DNA of 15,746 nucleotides, taken from NCBI GenBank assembly GCA_021825035.1, contig JAKAIQ010000017.1, positions 1 through 15,746 of the forward strand, in the 5' to 3' direction. This DNA is from Deltaproteobacteria bacterium. Lineage in GTDB: Bacteria > Desulfobacterota > GWC2-55-46. This document shows positions 7,665-14,646 of the stretch, one piece after another; positions within the stretch are counted from its first letter, which is position 1; the number at the start of each line of letters is the position of its first letter. The position numbers and the translations under genes were made by a program. The notes under the pieces are model-generated. The model was given only the letters and a program-made list of their open reading frames with translations, was not told the origin of the DNA and did not search any database.

Positions 7665-7723
7665 ACAAAATAAAAAAATGCCCTCATCCCGCGGCGCGTC
7701 GTCCATATCGCTTCGCGCCGGGC
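7665..7723 (-). terminator. Possible terminator after the DUF362 gene
   Basis: On the minus strand GGCGCG (7714-7719) pairs with CGCGCC (7693-7698), with flanking CCC/GGG able to extend the stem imperfectly. ATTTTTTTATTTT follows about 14 nt later. The gap between stem and T-run makes it an imperfect terminator. Confidence 0.38.
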
Positions 7724-7734
7724 TTCTTCCTCGC

Positions 7735-8886
7735 TCATATCCCCGGTATCAGCCTCTTCAGCCAGCCTTCCTTCGAGGTTATCGCTCCGTGGGGGCACAT
7801 CTCCTGGCAGCAGAAACACCTTATGCACCTGTCGTAGTCTATGAGGATCTTGCCTGTCTTCTTCATGGCCGAAGGAGGGCAGACCTCCACGCAGATCCCG
7901 CAGAGCGTGCATATCGAGCCTGCCACGTCCGGCCTTGACGTCAGGGACTTTCTGAGCAGCCTGTCGATGAAGTACGGGAGCCTCTCCGTCATGTTCGGGC
8001 TTACGACGGGAGGGAATTGGAAGTTTTTTATCTTTACGTCCTCGATCCTTTCGCCGAGGACGGTTATGCCGGATACGTCGATATCGAGGTTTCTCGCCCT
8101 GGCCGCCCTGAGGACCGGCACATCATCCGGCCGCGCGCCGAGAATGCACGCCGCCGCCGCATCCATCCTCAGCGCGTCGGCGGAGGCCAGCACAAGTCCG
8201 GCGTCGCGAGGGACGCCGCTTCCAGGGCCGTTCCCCTCCATGGCGATTATCGCGTCCATCACGGTGAGCCTGGGCTTGAGGAGATAATAGAGGTCGAGGA
8301 GCATGCCTGCGAAAAAAAGGGAGTCCGTGCCGGCGGCGAGGTGCCACTGGGGTTTTCTTTTTCCCGGCACGCAGCCGAACATGTTCTTTACTCCCATGGT
8401 AAGGAACATCTGGACATGGGTCTTGAGCTTCGGGATGTTTATTATGCCGTCAACTTCAAGGGCCTCCTTCGCCACTTCAAAACGCCTGAATGTATGGCCG
8501 CCCCGGTTTTCCGCCTGGACAGCATCCCTGAATTCGACGAGTTCCGTTCCGGTATCGCCAAGGACCTCGCCAAGGCCGCACCTGTCCGCCACTTTGCGCG
8601 CGCTTCCGACCCCGGGGCTGTCGCCGACGACCGGCGTTGCGCCGGCCTCTTTTACAAGCCTTATGACCGCCTTTACTACCTGCGGGTGCGTGGTTACCGC
8701 GGATGAAACGGCCTTTGCGGCGAGAAGGTTCGGCTTCAGGAGAATCCGCTCGCCTTTTTTGACGAACCGTTTCATGCCGCCCTGAAGCCCTATGGCCTCA
8801 CCGACCGCCCGGTAGACGTTCTCTTCGCCGTAGTCGGCGCACCTTACTATGGAAACCGGGGGATTTTTTTCAGGGGTCTCTTCCAC
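7735..8886 (-). CDS. DUF362 domain protein with two C-terminal 4Fe-4S motifs
   Basis: A 383-residue protein without signal peptide, so probably cytoplasmic. Residues 1-310 are the DUF362 domain (ILLKPNLLA, THPQVVKAVI, VVGDSPGVGS, INIPKLKTHVQMFLTMGVKNMFG, AMEGNGPGSG), whose reaction is not known. The C-terminus has two ferredoxin-type motifs, C326-x2-C329-x2-C332-x3-C336-P and C354-x2-C357-x2-C360-x3-C364-P, enough for two 4Fe-4S clusters; an extra Cys359 sits in the second. An electron-transfer or redox-enzyme role is inferred. The start is GTG at 8886, with GGAAGAG just upstream. It lies 127 nt after the cpoB terminator, so it should have its own promoter, though none was convincing. Confidence 0.9.
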   Translation of the reverse strand: MEETPEKNPPVSIVRCADYGEENVYRAVGEAIGLQGGMKRFVKKGERILLKPNLLAAKAVSSAVTTHPQVVKAVIRLVKEAGATPVVGDSPGVGSARKVADRCGLGEVLGDTGTELVEFRDAVQAENRGGHTFRRFEVAKEALEVDGIINIPKLKTHVQMFLTMGVKNMFGCVPGKRKPQWHLAAGTDSLFFAGMLLDLYYLLKPRLTVMDAIIAMEGNGPGSGVPRDAGLVLASADALRMDAAAACILGARPDDVPVLRAARARNLDIDVSGITVLGERIEDVKIKNFQFPPVVSPNMTERLPYFIDRLLRKSLTSRPDVAGSICTLCGICVEVCPPSAMKKTGKILIDYDRCIRCFCCQEMCPHGAITSKEGWLKRLIPGI

Positions 8887-9013
8887 GAGTCTCTTCCGAA
8901 GTCCTTGACTGCCGGTTCATGACGGGAAACAAACGAGAGAACGGGTGAAGCGACATAGCGATTTGCGGGGAGCGCGAAATTCCCTTCCGGCGCGGGAACT
9001 TTCACGGACGCAT

Positions 9014-9046
9014 AAAAAGGGCCGCGCATGGCCGCGAAAGCGCGGC
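9014..9046 (-). terminator. Intrinsic terminator of the tol-pal operon
   Basis: On the minus strand GCCGCGC (9040-9046) pairs with GCGCGGC (9021-9027), then CC and TTTTT (9014-9018). It lies 7 nt past the cpoB stop codon. A competing short hairpin, GCCGCG-CTTT-CGCGGC, can form within the same stretch. Confidence 0.6.
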
Positions 9047-9052
9047 GAGCGG

Positions 9053-9934
9053 CTACTTCATTTTTTCGAGCCTTTTTTTGGCGAGCTTCGCCTCGGTGGT
9101 GCCATGGAACTTCTCGACGACTTCCTTAAACAGCACTCTGGCCTCTTTTTTCGATCCGAGCTTTTCGAACGAATACCCTTCCTTGAGCATCGATGCCGCG
9201 GCCTTTTCGCTCTTCGGGTAGTTTTTTGCGACATCGTCGAACTCGACTATGGCCCTCTCGAAATCTCCCATCCCATAGTATGTCTCGCCGAGCCAGTACT
9301 TGGCGTTCACGGCGAGCTTGTGTTTGGGATAGCTCTGAAGAAACCCTTTCAGGGTTTCGGCGGCGTCTTTGTAGTCCTTTGCCTGAACTTCCTTATATCC
9401 CTTGGCGTAAAGGCTCTCCGCATCCGTGAGCCCCGAACCCGCCGAATCCGTCTGCGTCTTGGCGGGCGACGCGGCCGCGCCCTCGAGCTGAGATATCCTC
9501 TTATCGTCCGCGTCGATGGAGGCCTTCATGGCGTCGAGCCTCGCGGAAACGTCCCGTGAGGAAGCGGTAAGGGTGTTAAGCCTGTCGTTAATGGAGTTGA
9601 GCGAGTTTTTCGTCTGATCTCTGTTGTGCTCTATCTCCCCGACGCTCCCCCGGACAAACGAGATGTCCTGACGGATGTTGTCGATGGAGTTGTTGGTATC
9701 GGCCAGCGACGCCTTGACGCCGTCTATCTCCTTTTTCAGGTCGCCCATCTCGCCGCCGCCGGCTTCGAGGTTGGCGACGCGCTTTTTAAGGTCCTCGTTT
9801 TCCTTCGTCAGCCTGTCTACGTTCTCCACGTACTTTGCCTGCTCCTGGGTCATGATCGGGAAACCGGGGCCGCACCCGTAAAGCGCGAGAAGCGGCAAGA
9901 ATACGGTTAACAGGGCGAGACGCCTTTTTAGCAT
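9053..9934 (-). CDS. cpoB: Cell division coordinator CpoB (YbgF), probable lipoprotein
   Basis: In E. coli CpoB is periplasmic, binds TolA and links outer-membrane constriction to PBP1B peptidoglycan synthesis. The 293-residue product has an N-terminal signal ending in LALYGC with Cys21, a plausible lipoprotein cleavage site (Tyr at -2 is unusual). Residues 30-160 are a heptad-rich coiled coil (KENEDLKKRVANLE, repeated SLNSINDRLNTL), matching the trimerisation region. From about 170 to the end are tetratricopeptide repeats (AESLYAKGYKEVQAKDYKDA, NAKYWLGETYYGMGDFERAI, MLKEGYSFEKLGSKKEARVL), as in YbgF. It is the last gene of tolQRAB-pal-cpoB, with AAAGGAAG in front of the ATG and a terminator behind. 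The E. coli protein is soluble; lipidation here is predicted only. Confidence 0.92.
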   Translation of the reverse strand: MLKRRLALLTVFLPLLALYGCGPGFPIMTQEQAKYVENVDRLTKENEDLKKRVANLEAGGGEMGDLKKEIDGVKASLADTNNSIDNIRQDISFVRGSVGEIEHNRDQTKNSLNSINDRLNTLTASSRDVSARLDAMKASIDADDKRISQLEGAAASPAKTQTDSAGSGLTDAESLYAKGYKEVQAKDYKDAAETLKGFLQSYPKHKLAVNAKYWLGETYYGMGDFERAIVEFDDVAKNYPKSEKAAASMLKEGYSFEKLGSKKEARVLFKEVVEKFHGTTEAKLAKKRLEKMK

Positions 9935-9974
9935 GGTCTTCCTTTGCTGGTGACAGGCCGTCCGGCGTCACCGG

Positions 9975-10022
9975 TTTAATATTTTCAGGGTCGATCCCCC
10001 GGCCGCGCCGGGGAGGTTCATT
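9975..10022. repeat. REP-like palindromic repeat, copy B, between pal and cpoB
   Basis: TTTAAT-A-TTTTCAGGGT-nn-AT-n-CCCCG, then a perfect 7-bp inverted repeat CCCCGGC (9997-10003) and GCCGGGG (10007-10013) with a CGC loop, then AGGTTCATT. The left flank aligns with copy A. The right end overlaps the pal stop codon (TGA, complement of 10018-10020). In the tol-pal transcript it would form a stable hairpin directly after pal. Confidence 0.58.
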
Positions 10023-10611
10023 TTAATATCTTGAACTCGGCGCGTCTATTCCTGGCCCAGGCCGCTTCGCCGTGGCCCTTGTCTACCGGGTTCTCAAAGC
10101 CGTAGCTTATGGTCGTCAGACGCGAGCCGTCAACGCCGAGGTCCTCAAGATACTTCTTGACGCTTCTCGCCCTCTTGTCGCCGAGGGCTACGTTATACTC
10201 GGCCTCTCCGCGCTCGTCGCAATATCCCTCGATCCTCACCTTGACGACGGAGTTTTTCCTGAGCCACGACGCGTCCTCGGCGAGGACGCTCCTGTCCTGG
10301 TCCCTGATGTTATACTTGTCAAAGTCGAAATGGACCGCGTACAGGCTTCCTTCTTTTTCAGCCTTGCGGGTAAGCCCTTCGTCGCCCGGAACGGAAGCGT
10401 ATTTGCCCCTTTCCTTCACTTCGGAGCCGGATAGATTCCGCTGGGTCACCGATTCGCCCACGGGTCCTTCCTCCGGGACGGTTTCGGATTTCTTCTCGGC
10501 CGGGGTCGCCGTCTGGCTCGTGACGTTCTCTTTGAGGAGCTTATTGGCGCATCCGACCGCCAACATCAAGCTTAGCGCGATTGGCAGGAAAAGAACAATA
10601 ATCCGTTTCAT
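10018..10611 (-). CDS. pal: Peptidoglycan-associated lipoprotein Pal
   Basis: Outer-membrane lipoprotein that binds peptidoglycan through its OmpA-type domain and interacts with TolB and TolA. With ATG at 10611 the product is 197 residues, and Cys21 in LMLAVGC is the lipidation site. GGAGG lies about 8 nt upstream of this ATG; an upstream in-frame extension of 15 residues would spoil the signal peptide. The linker (residues 25-85) is charged and low in complexity. The OmpA_C domain from about residue 90 shows VHFDFDKYNIRDQD, VRIEGYCDERGEAEYN (with the Asp and Arg that bind diaminopimelate in the family), LGDKRARSVKKYL and NRRAEFKI. It sits 142 nt downstream of tolB. The stop codon overlaps a REP-like repeat. 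Confidence 0.95.
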   Translation of the reverse strand: MKRIIVLFLPIALSLMLAVGCANKLLKENVTSQTATPAEKKSETVPEEGPVGESVTQRNLSGSEVKERGKYASVPGDEGLTRKAEKEGSLYAVHFDFDKYNIRDQDRSVLAEDASWLRKNSVVKVRIEGYCDERGEAEYNVALGDKRARSVKKYLEDLGVDGSRLTTISYGFENPVDKGHGEAAWARNRRAEFKILK

Positions 10612-10753
10612 TACAGCCTCCATCGAGTTCAACCGGACAAACAACGTAAAAAACAACTCAAAAAATCCCTAATCGACTTTCTCCGCGACAGGCCGTTGAA
10701 TCTTCATGGCCTGGAAAAAGCGTGTATGCGCGTCAAGCGCTTGCCCGTCGCAT

Positions 10754-12076
10754 TCATTGCAGGAACGGCGACCACGCCGGCGAGGTCGAGCTGCCGCGGC
10801 CTGTATCAAGCTTCGTCAGGCCCGTGCCGTCGGAGAGCATTATGTAAAGCGACGCCACCCCGTGCGACTCGGAACTGAAGACTATGTATCTCGAATCAGG
10901 AGACCACGAAGGGCTCCTGTTGTCTCTTTCGAAGGTAAGCTGGGTCAGCCCGCTTCCGTCGGGCTTCATTGTCCATATGTTAAAAAGACCGTTGTCGGAC
11001 CTCGAAAACGCTATGGTCTTGCCGTCGGGCGACCATGCCGGAGAAGAGTTGTATCTGCCGTCATAGGTAAGCCGCTTCGTCTCCCCGGTTGCCAAGTCTA
11101 ACATAAATATGTGAGGATTTCCAGCCGAGTCGGACACGTAGGCGAGCCTTTGCCCGTCCGGAGACCAGGCCGGGGAGACGGCTATCCCGTAGTTATCCGT
11201 AAGCTGTCTGTAAACCCCTGTGTTGAGGTCGAGGAGAAACAACCCGGGGGATTTCTTCGTGGAAAGCGTGAGGGCGAGCCGGCCGCCGTCCGGAGAGAAC
11301 CTGCCTCCGATGTTTATCCCCTTTTTGTCTGAGACCGCCGTGTCCCTTCCTGTCCTCAAGTCGAGGATGAAGAGGCATGGCCAGCCCTTCTTGTATGAGG
11401 CGTAGAGCACCTTTTTCCCGTCCGGCGACCACTGGGGCGAGAGGTTGATCGACCCGTTCCGGGTTATCTGTACCGCGCCCCTGCCGTCGTAGTCGGAAAG
11501 GTATATTTCCTTGTTGCCGGTCCTGTTTGAGACAAAAAGAAGCTTTGTGGTGAATACGCCTTTTTTCCCGGTAAGCTCCTCATAGAGCTGGTCGGAAAAG
11601 TAGTGTATGAGGCGGCGTGGATTCCCGGAGCTTACGGTATACCTTTTGCCGAGGATCTGCTTCCCCTCGACGCAATCGAAAAATCTGAGTTCCACCGTGA
11701 GCTTTTCCCTGTCGAGCAGGAACCCACCCTTTACGTAGGTGTCGGCCCCGCCTGCCCTCGCCCTCTTGAACATCTCGGTCTCGCTTATCCCTCCGGCCGA
11801 TGGGTCTTCGATGAAGGCCCTGCTGTCGATTATATTGAAGAGGTTGGAGAACGCGAGGTCGCCGCTAAGCGCGTTCGAAAGTTCGTTCTTGACCTCGCTT
11901 ATGGCCGCGGCTTCCTTCGTATCCCTGGGTTGGGCGCCCATGTACGTCAGGTCTCCTATGGCCAGCGGTATCCTCTTCACCGTCGGTGCGGAAAGGTCTA
12001 TGTACTCCTTGGCCATGGCGTCAGAGAATGAACCGAGGAGGACAAACAACGCTATTATGATGGCGCCTGTTTTCAT
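10754..12076 (-). CDS. tolB: Tol-Pal system beta-propeller protein TolB
   Basis: Periplasmic protein that binds Pal and transmits the state of the Tol complex. With ATG at 12076 it has 440 residues and a Sec signal peptide (MKTGAIIIALFVLLGS, then DAMA before KEYIDL). The N-terminal domain covers roughly residues 25-160 (VKNELSNALSGDLAFSNLF). The C-terminal six-bladed propeller shows repeated TolB/WD40-like units: SPQWSPDGKKVLYAS, GGRFSPDGGRLALT, SPAWSPDGQRLAYVSD, SPAWSPDGKTIAFSRS and SPSWSPDSRYIVFSSE, ending TSPAWSPF. The reading frame stays open 53 codons further upstream but without family sequence, so the signal-peptide ATG is chosen despite a weak ribosome binding site. The 200-nt spacer to tolA is unusually long for this operon and holds no recognisable gene. 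Confidence 0.95.
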   Translation of the reverse strand: MKTGAIIIALFVLLGSFSDAMAKEYIDLSAPTVKRIPLAIGDLTYMGAQPRDTKEAAAISEVKNELSNALSGDLAFSNLFNIIDSRAFIEDPSAGGISETEMFKRARAGGADTYVKGGFLLDREKLTVELRFFDCVEGKQILGKRYTVSSGNPRRLIHYFSDQLYEELTGKKGVFTTKLLFVSNRTGNKEIYLSDYDGRGAVQITRNGSINLSPQWSPDGKKVLYASYKKGWPCLFILDLRTGRDTAVSDKKGINIGGRFSPDGGRLALTLSTKKSPGLFLLDLNTGVYRQLTDNYGIAVSPAWSPDGQRLAYVSDSAGNPHIFMLDLATGETKRLTYDGRYNSSPAWSPDGKTIAFSRSDNGLFNIWTMKPDGSGLTQLTFERDNRSPSWSPDSRYIVFSSESHGVASLYIMLSDGTGLTKLDTGRGSSTSPAWSPFLQ

Positions 12077-12276
12077 GTGGCAATCACCGGTGCCAACGCT
12101 TGCGCGCGGGCGTTTAAGATTGAAGCCAACTCTTCTTGCCGCGTCCGGGGAGATCCCGAGGGCGAGAAAAAAAATCGTTTTATGTTCGTAACCCAGGCCC
12201 GCCGCTGAAGCGGAGACTATCAGGGCTGCGCGCAACCGGGCCGTTTACGCATTCATGAACGTCCGGACATCGATGG

Positions 12277-13173
12277 TCACCCGCACTGAGGATGGCAGAA
12301 CCTGAAGCCCGTCTCAAGATAAGGGCCCTCGAAATCCGACGGAAGAGGCGGAAAGGGCGAAGTCTTTTTTATGGCGTCCATGAGCGAAGCGTCGAAATTC
12401 GGATTCCCGGAGCTCTCGTTCACCCAGCTGTCCAGAAGCCTTCCTGACCTGTCTATCCTTACCGACACTATGATGGCGCCTTTCATGTTCTCGAACCCCT
12501 CCGGGTAAATCCACGCCGCCTGGACTTTGTCCCGGATCTCGGAATAATAGGCTTTGTACCTTGAGTCCACGTTGCCCCTGGATATGCCGCCGCCTGAGCC
12601 GGATTCGGCGCCGCCGGTGCCGTGCCCCTCGCCCCCTTTTGCCGCCCCCTGCCCGGCTGAAAGCCCCTTTTTGAACTCAGCGACGCGCCGCTCCAGGGCC
12701 GTCCTGTCTTCCTTCTCCTTGAATTGCCTTACCCGCGATTCTACGAACGACTCTCCTTCCTTCCGCCTGACCTGTTCCTTTATCTTTTTCAATCTGGCGT
12801 TGACAAGCACCGCATCCCTTGCCGAAACTCCGGCCTCCGGCCGCGCGGCCCTGACGGTCTTCACGGCCTGCCTTGCGGGATGAGGGACGGCTTCTTTTAC
12901 CGTTGCCTTTTTCGGCGGTGCGGACGCCTTTTGAACGGCCGGTTTCTCCTCCATCGGCTTCATCTCGACCGGCCTTGCGGCCGCGCCCGGTCCGCCTCCC
13001 GGCTCTACGAGGTTTACGGTGTATACCTGGGGGACGAGATACCGCCTCGGCCCCCTGTATACGAAAAACGCCAAAACAAGAACGACGACATGCGCGGCGA
13101 GAGAGCCTGCCACGGTCCTTGAAAAACCCCTGTTGCCGTAACGCAGGAGGCCCACTTTAACGGCGCGCTCCAC
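12277..13173 (-). CDS. tolA: TolA-type energy-transducing protein (TonB-like C-terminus)
   Basis: Spans the periplasm from the inner membrane and passes the proton-motive force used by TolQR to TolB/Pal. The 298-residue product has a transmembrane helix at about 20-40 containing S24-x3-H28, the SxxxH pattern of TolA/TonB anchors. A Pro/Lys/Ala-rich stretch (58-115) follows, then a charged helical segment (115-170), a Gly-rich linker (175-198) and a C-terminal TonB_C/TolA-III domain (about 205-298, with KVQAAWIYPEG, VSVRIDRSGRLLD, ASLMDAIKKTSPFPPLP). It is shorter than E. coli TolA (421 residues), mainly in the helical part. The start is GTG directly after the tolR stop with no gap, with GGAGG inside the tolR end, suggesting coupled translation. 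The last residues carry two cysteines, CHPQC. It could be called TonB by sequence alone; the operon context decides TolA. Confidence 0.9.
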   Translation of the reverse strand: MERAVKVGLLRYGNRGFSRTVAGSLAAHVVVLVLAFFVYRGPRRYLVPQVYTVNLVEPGGGPGAAARPVEMKPMEEKPAVQKASAPPKKATVKEAVPHPARQAVKTVRAARPEAGVSARDAVLVNARLKKIKEQVRRKEGESFVESRVRQFKEKEDRTALERRVAEFKKGLSAGQGAAKGGEGHGTGGAESGSGGGISRGNVDSRYKAYYSEIRDKVQAAWIYPEGFENMKGAIIVSVRIDRSGRLLDSWVNESSGNPNFDASLMDAIKKTSPFPPLPSDFEGPYLETGFRFCHPQCG

Positions 13174-13590
13174 CTATCTTTTTTCCTCCGGAGGTTCGGT
13201 CATCATGCCGACTTTTTCTATCCCGGCCTTCCGTATGTCGGCCATGGCCGACATCACATATCCGTAAGGCACCGATTCGTCCGCCTTGAGAAGCACGGTG
13301 ACATCGGGCCTGTTGCCGTGTATCGCCTCGAGCTTGGTTCTTATCTCCCTCGAGCTGAAGTATTTATCGTCTATATAGACCCTTCGGAGCCTGTCTATCG
13401 TTATGACCACCGGCTCGTTCCTCGCGCTCACGGACGATGCCTCGACCTTCGGGAGGTTCACGTCTATGCCGGCCGTCATCATCGGGGCCGTGACCATGAA
13501 TATTATGAGAAGTACCAGCATAACGTCGACCAGGGGGGTGACGTTTATCTGGGACATCGGCCTTTTTTCGGATGAATTGCCTGTTTCCAT
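13174..13590 (-). CDS. tolR: TolR (ExbD family) inner-membrane motor subunit
   Basis: Forms the TolQ-TolR proton channel/motor with TolQ. The 138-residue length is typical. The single transmembrane helix follows the hallmark INVTPLVDVMLVLLIIFMV, with Asp22 equivalent to the essential channel aspartate of TolR/ExbD. The periplasmic domain ends in PYGYVMSAMADIRKAGIEKVGMMT, typical of the family. ATG at 13590 lies 8 nt after the tolQ stop, and the stop abuts the tolA GTG. Confidence 0.96.
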   Translation of the reverse strand: METGNSSEKRPMSQINVTPLVDVMLVLLIIFMVTAPMMTAGIDVNLPKVEASSVSARNEPVVITIDRLRRVYIDDKYFSSREIRTKLEAIHGNRPDVTVLLKADESVPYGYVMSAMADIRKAGIEKVGMMTEPPEEKR

Positions 13591-13598
13591 AGTAGGCG

Positions 13599-14306
13599 CT
13601 ATTTTCTTGCCGCCTGCTTCTCAAGGATATTAAGCAGATCGGATGAGAAGTTGTTCATCTCGGTGTTAATGCGGTTTATCTTCGCAAGCAGATGGTTGTA
13701 TCCGACGACGGCAGGAATAGCCGCCATGAGGCCCATGGCGGTCGCCACGAGGGCTTCGGAGATGCCGGGTGCGACTGTGGCGAGGTTGGCCGAGCCGCTC
13801 GCGCCGATATTCCTGAACGAGGTCATTATGCCCCAGACGGTGCCGAAAAGCCCGATGAAGGGGGCGGTGTTGCCGGTGGTCGCGAGAAAACCGACGGCGT
13901 ATTCGAGCCTGGAGGCTTCTATTGAGCTGGTTTTCTTGAGTATCCTCTGAAACCTTTCGAGGTCCTCCTTCTGAAGCTTGACCGACGAGCCGTCAGGGGC
14001 CCTGGCGGTATTCATTACCTCGCTATGGACGGCCTCGAACATGTTCGTAAGCGGCGTTGACTTGAAGTTCTTGCATGCGGCGTGGATGAGATTGAACTGG
14101 CGCTTTTCCCAGAAAAGGTCGTAGAAAGCGGCGGTCTCCTTCTCGGCCTTCTTCAAGAGCCTTATCTTGTATATGATTATGGCCCAGGTGAATACAGAGA
14201 AGAAGATTAGCACCAGGAGGACGAACTTCACCATCAACCCGGCGCCCCACACCATCTCCCAGAGCCAGGTCTGGCTATTGAAAACGGAGGCGTTCAAAAA
14301 CCGCAC
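13599..14306 (-). CDS. tolQ: TolQ (MotA/TolQ/ExbB family) proton channel
   Basis: Multi-spanning inner-membrane component that forms the pentameric channel around TolR. The 235-residue length is normal. Three transmembrane segments are visible, about 24-46, 134-158 and 168-192. The family core TTGNTAPFIGLFGTVWGIMTSF and the following ATVAPGISEALVATAMGLMAAIPAVVGYN are unmistakable. The longest start is GTG at 14306, but a GAGAGGTG motif overlapping it sits 6 nt before an in-frame TTG at 14297, so the true start may be three codons later. It is the first gene of the tol operon, with a good promoter at 14369-14397. Confidence 0.96.
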   Translation of the reverse strand: MRFLNASVFNSQTWLWEMVWGAGLMVKFVLLVLIFFSVFTWAIIIYKIRLLKKAEKETAAFYDLFWEKRQFNLIHAACKNFKSTPLTNMFEAVHSEVMNTARAPDGSSVKLQKEDLERFQRILKKTSSIEASRLEYAVGFLATTGNTAPFIGLFGTVWGIMTSFRNIGASGSANLATVAPGISEALVATAMGLMAAIPAVVGYNHLLAKINRINTEMNNFSSDLLNILEKQAARK

Positions 14307-14368
14307 CTCTCGAGGACAGATGATCCGTTAAAAGACATAAAATGTTCCCTGAAAGCTTTCGCTCAATA

Positions 14369-14397
14369 AATTTAACATTAACGGAGGCGTTAGTCAA
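14369..14397 (-). promoter_or_regulatory. Sigma-70 promoter of the tol-pal operon
   Basis: On the minus strand TTGACT (14392-14397), a 17-nt spacer and TAAATT (14369-14374). Transcription would start near 14362, giving a leader of about 55 nt before tolQ. The surrounding sequence is AT-rich, as expected for a promoter. Confidence 0.7.
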
Positions 14398-14611
14398 TAC
14401 GAAGAAGGTCCGACCGGAAAACTAAAATCCACCGCGTCGCCGTCAGTCGCACAGGGTCGCCCGGGCCTTTGCCGCAGTTCGTTGTCTCATGGCAATGGCC
14501 GATGTTTTTTCATCTCCCGGCCGGCAAAAAAAATTACGATACATTCTCTTCAAATATCGGGCACATCCAAAAAGCCTGCTCAGGATTTCGGAAATTCATC
14601 TCCTTTTCCCC

Positions 14612-14640
14612 TTGACAGATACTACATGTTGTGGTCTAAT
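14612..14640 (+). promoter_or_regulatory. Sigma-70 promoter of nrdJ
   Basis: Consensus -35 TTGACA (14612-14617), a 17-nt spacer and -10 TCTAAT (14635-14640). Transcription would begin near 14647. An NrdR-like box sits inside the spacer and a second just downstream of the start. Confidence 0.75.
14622..14631 (+). promoter_or_regulatory. NrdR box 1 (candidate)
   Basis: CTACATGTTG fits the palindromic NrdR core CWAYATRTWG at all 10 positions and is followed by TGGT, similar to the outer TGT of the full box. It lies between the -35 and -10 hexamers, a position where a bound repressor would block RNA polymerase. The repressor gene itself is not in the window. Confidence 0.55.
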
Positions 14641-14646
14641 ACACTT

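Noticed and set aside
12077..12276. Small gene or N-terminal extension of tolB in the tolA-tolB spacer
   Set aside because: The frame is open but codes for no recognisable sequence, and the clear signal peptide begins at the ATG at 12076.
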